From Spirodela intermedia (Eukaryota; Streptophyta; Magnoliopsida; Alismatales; Araceae): 64,000 bases of DNA. The position numbers were made by a program, and so were the translations under genes. The notes below the pieces were generated by a model. The model had not been told where the DNA came from. It saw only the letters and a program-made list of their open reading frames with translations, and ran no database searches. Positions 61,402 to 64,000 of this stretch are shown in pieces (position 1 is the stretch's first letter; each line of letters starts with the position of its first letter). Location of the stretch: contig LR746265.1 in the NCBI GenBank assembly GCA_902729315.2, positions 6,826,892-6,890,891 on the forward strand, read 5' to 3'.

Positions 61402-62381
61402 GTGAGGGGGGAGGAAGAAGCTCCCCCTCCCTCTCCTACTTGTTCTCCTCCACCCCCCTGCGGCGGCGGCGGCGGCGGCGGCGGCTCTGGTTTCCTCCTT
61501 TTCTTTATTCCCCCTTTCAAAAGATGAGGAGGGAGAAGAAGAAGAAGACTTAGCGACGAAGGAAAAGCGAGGCCTGGTTGAGACGCAGAGCTCTGGTTTC
61601 CTTCATCACCTTTCATCCTCTCTCCTCTTCTCCCTGTCCATGGCCTTTACAGCTGGGAGAGGCAAGACATCAGATACCCCCCACCATCTCTTTCTCTCTC
61701 TTTCTCTCGGATCCGAAGCATACGTACGCCGGTGGGAGAGGGAGTCGATGACGGCGCCGCCACATGACTCATTTTGCATAATTTTGTTAAACGGAATAGA
61801 AAAATATAATCTTTGGCAGTAGACGGAGATAAATTTCCGACCCACATTTAGTCAAAAGTAGGGCTCACCCTGAGGTGGTTTGACTTTTAATCAGAATGGG
61901 TAACTGGTCAGATAAGTCTGGAGTTGACCTGTCTTCCTTTGGCGTGGTCGTAAGATCATCCGTACAGGTCAAGGATGGCTGAAGACTGGATGAAGACGCC
62001 GATTTTCAGAATTTTCTTTAAATATCAAAAATATTATCTCTGTATTAAAACGAATATAAAATTTCGACCCAAATATAGTAAAAAATGTGGGCCACCGTAG
62101 GGTGGAGTTGACTTATAGTAGAGGGGCTAATGGGCCGGATAAGTATGGAGTTGACCCCTCTTCCTTGGGCCTGGCGGTAATATCAGCCCGTTTTCCTTGG
62201 GAGTGGAGTTTAAGCGGATTTTTAACGGGTCTCGGGAGTTCTGGTTCTATCTCGGCGTAGGAAGGCGGGGACTCTGCATCTGGGCGGGGGTCCCGGCTTC
62301 CGGCGGCGATCGGAGTTCGTTGCCGGCGTCGTCTGCCGTCTCCGCTGGCGGCAGCGAGAGAGCGGGCTGCGGGGGGATCAG
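61402..62381. other. Divergent promoter region, DUF761 gene / ARPC5
   Basis: Contains a GGC-rich repeat at about 61460-61483 near the DUF761 start and two diverged copies of a ~140 bp block (separate entry). Confidence 0.6.
61831..62194. repeat. Two diverged copies of a ~140 bp block, period 228
   Basis: From about 61831 and 62059: AAATTTCCGACCC or AAATTTCGACCC, then GGGCTCACC or GGGCCACC, TTGACTT, GGATAAGT or AGATAAGT, TGGAGTTGACC and CTTCCTTTGG or CTTCCTTGGG. Order and spacing are kept, so this is an old tandem duplication. Confidence 0.8.
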
Positions 62382-64000
62382 ATGGCGGGGGCGGCGGATG
62401 TGCCGGCGGAGGCGGACAACGTTGAGGCCATCATCGCCAGGATCGAGCACAAGTCCCGCAAGATCGAGACGCTGCTGAAACAGTGGGTTGGCTATCCCTG
62501 CTGTCTCTTTCTCATCTCTCTGTGTTGCTCCTCGTACCTGTGAGAGGCTGAAGGAAATCGAGGGCAGGTCCAAGCCGGTGGAAGCTCTGAAGATGGCCCT
62601 GGAGGGATCCCCGCCAAAAACCAAAGATGAGAGGTGCAAGGTAGTTTCCTGGTCCGTCTCATTAATTTTACTGAAAATTATTTCTCCCTTCTCCTCGATC
62701 GATGATTTTTTGTGGATGCCTTTTGTTCTTATGCACCATTTCGTTTGCGCGGTGCGGAATTCGTGCCAGTCGGCGAATTGGATAATAGTTCATAGGACGA
62801 TCATGGCAATCAAGGACGTGGACGGGATGTTCTCTTCTCTGGATCCAGAGTACTACGACATCCTCATGAAGTGAGTTCCTGAACCTGCATCATTCTGCAT
62901 ATATTGCATTCTTCGAGTTTTATTCCAATTCTTCATCAGTGCTACCTGAGTAAATTATGCCTGATCGATTGCGATGTCTTGTATCACAATGAATTTCATT
63001 TTGAACACATGCTTTCACCTCATTCCTCAGTCTCGCCAGATCAAAACTGCGGTTCATGACCGAAATTAGTTAAAATCATCTCAATTCATGGCCCTAGGCA
63101 ATCCCCTAGATGAGCATTGCCATCCGGAATCTTAAAAGCCCGGGGGTAATCAATTCTAAGGTTAATCATCAACTTGTTATTGTTAAATAGAAGCTGACAT
63201 CTTCTCCTTTTTTCTTAATTATTTTCCCTTCCATTCCTCGAGAAAGAATCTCTCACAAAAAATCCACCAAAGTCAGCCTTAGCCATGGGATCCAAGAGCT
63301 TGTGAGGTATAGTGTCTGCTCCTACTCAACTGGATCCATAACCACAGCTAATTTGCATCAAAGATTGTCAACAGCGTATTCTTCTCTGTTGCAACAAAAA
63401 TGTTCTTGGTCATCAATGGATTCGGATCAATGATAGGATATTGCTGTGATATCAAACCATATGAAACTGTGTTTTACATCATGCAGCCAGATCGGCGGTC
63501 GTTGATAGGCCAAGGTATTTGATCCTAACAGATGTTCTATGACTTAAATAGCTTTGGAAACAGGACTTTTCTAAGTCAAAAGTCAGCCGTCCTCGTTAAC
63601 TTTCTCCACCCTCCAGAAAGTGTACCGCACAGAAATATGGAAACAATTGCTGTATTTAATTATTTGTCAGTTTCATGGCTGTTAGTCTTTTCCTCAGAGA
63701 CCTCATTCAAATATGAATATTCCTGTGCTTCCTCTGATAATCACTGTAGAAAACTCCATCAATCCCTCTGGAGCAAACCTTCGAACTGTTGCCTTGTTCA
63801 GTGAGCAGTAGTGTAATATAATATCTGATGATTTAACGTTGATGCATAAACAAAGTGGGAACACAGTTATTTTCCATGGTTCTAATGGTCTACGTTAGTT
63901 TCAAGCTTGATGAATGCATTAGCTGTGCTGGACCAAAATGAGGATCCCAAAATTCATGTTATGGAATTTGGTTCTCAAATTGTCTGTGCTGTGTAGGTAT
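62382..64000 (+). CDS. ARPC5: Arp2/3 complex subunit 5 (3' end off window)
   Basis: Smallest subunit (p16) of the Arp2/3 complex, which nucleates branched actin filaments downstream of SCAR/WAVE; in plants it shapes trichomes and pavement cells. Exons 62382-62482, 62547-62640, 62770-62870 and the first four bases of exon 4 at 63997-64000, phases consistent. The 98 complete codons read MAGAADVPAEADNVEAIIAR, KSRKIETLLKQLKEI, VEALKMALEGSPPKTKDERC and MAIKDVDGMFSSLDPEYYDI, close to Arabidopsis ARPC5A. Exon 4 should open with the Tyr of KYLYRGLSTGDRP; the window ends at GTAT after a TAG acceptor, which fits. The remaining ~45 residues lie outside. Intron 3 (62871-63996) shows no other gene. The start is the first ATG, 3 bp after a G-rich stretch, and matches the MAG opening of relatives. 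Confidence 0.93.

Noticed and set aside
60512-61616. Overlapping ORFs around the DUF761 gene on both strands
   Set aside because: High GC opens many frames; only the 414-codon frame has family motifs at both ends.
1-64000. tRNA, rRNA, CRISPR or prokaryote-type operon features
   Set aside because: No cloverleaf-type segment, rRNA text, spaced short repeats or operon layout was noticed; the window is eukaryotic nuclear DNA. A tRNAscan run could still find something missed by eye.

Overview
This is nuclear DNA from a flowering plant. Every gene is split by spliceosomal introns, and the products include plant-only families: a growth-regulating factor with a miR396 site, RAR1, a lumenal FKBP20-2 and a DUF4408/DUF761 protein. 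Intergenic DNA is AT-rich, and (CT)n/(GA)n microsatellites are unusually common. I cannot place the species more narrowly than angiosperm. Gene models were built by joining exons whose splice phases agree and whose joined protein matches a known family, so exon edges are predictions from sequence, not from transcripts.

Left half (1-33,400): two tandem minus-strand genes for V-type proton ATPase subunit a (VHA-a). Copy 1 (430-12,857) runs off the left edge and lacks only its last two exons; copy 2 (19,707-33,350) is complete, with 18 exons and 823 residues. About 10 kb of the two genes (exons 2-13 with introns) is almost identical, while both ends have diverged, a mosaic pattern that suggests gene conversion or recent exchange. 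Copy 1 carries a GC splice donor and changes at conserved membrane-domain positions. The 6.8 kb between the copies is AT-rich and has no gene I can support.

Middle (33,400-46,900): an AT-rich gap, then RAR1 (two CHORD zinc domains, minus; disease-resistance co-chaperone partner of HSP90 and SGT1), a degenerate repeat cluster, and a GRF transcription factor (minus) with its miR396 site.

Right part (46,900-64,000), gene-dense: FKBP20-2 (minus, thylakoid lumen) head-to-head with a CBP3-like ubiquinol-cytochrome c chaperone (plus, mitochondrion); a small unrecognised 122-residue gene (plus); a PTPMT1-type phosphatidylglycerophosphate phosphatase (minus); a DUF4408/DUF761 membrane protein (minus) head-to-head with ARPC5 (plus, Arp2/3 complex), which runs off the right edge with four bases of exon 4 present.

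The genes are ordinary independent plant loci, not a cluster acting in one pathway. The points of most interest are the mosaic VHA-a pair, the GC-AG intron, a His-to-Tyr change in RAR1 CHORD-II, microsatellites sitting where polypyrimidine tracts belong, and several small tandem-repeat blocks in promoters and introns.
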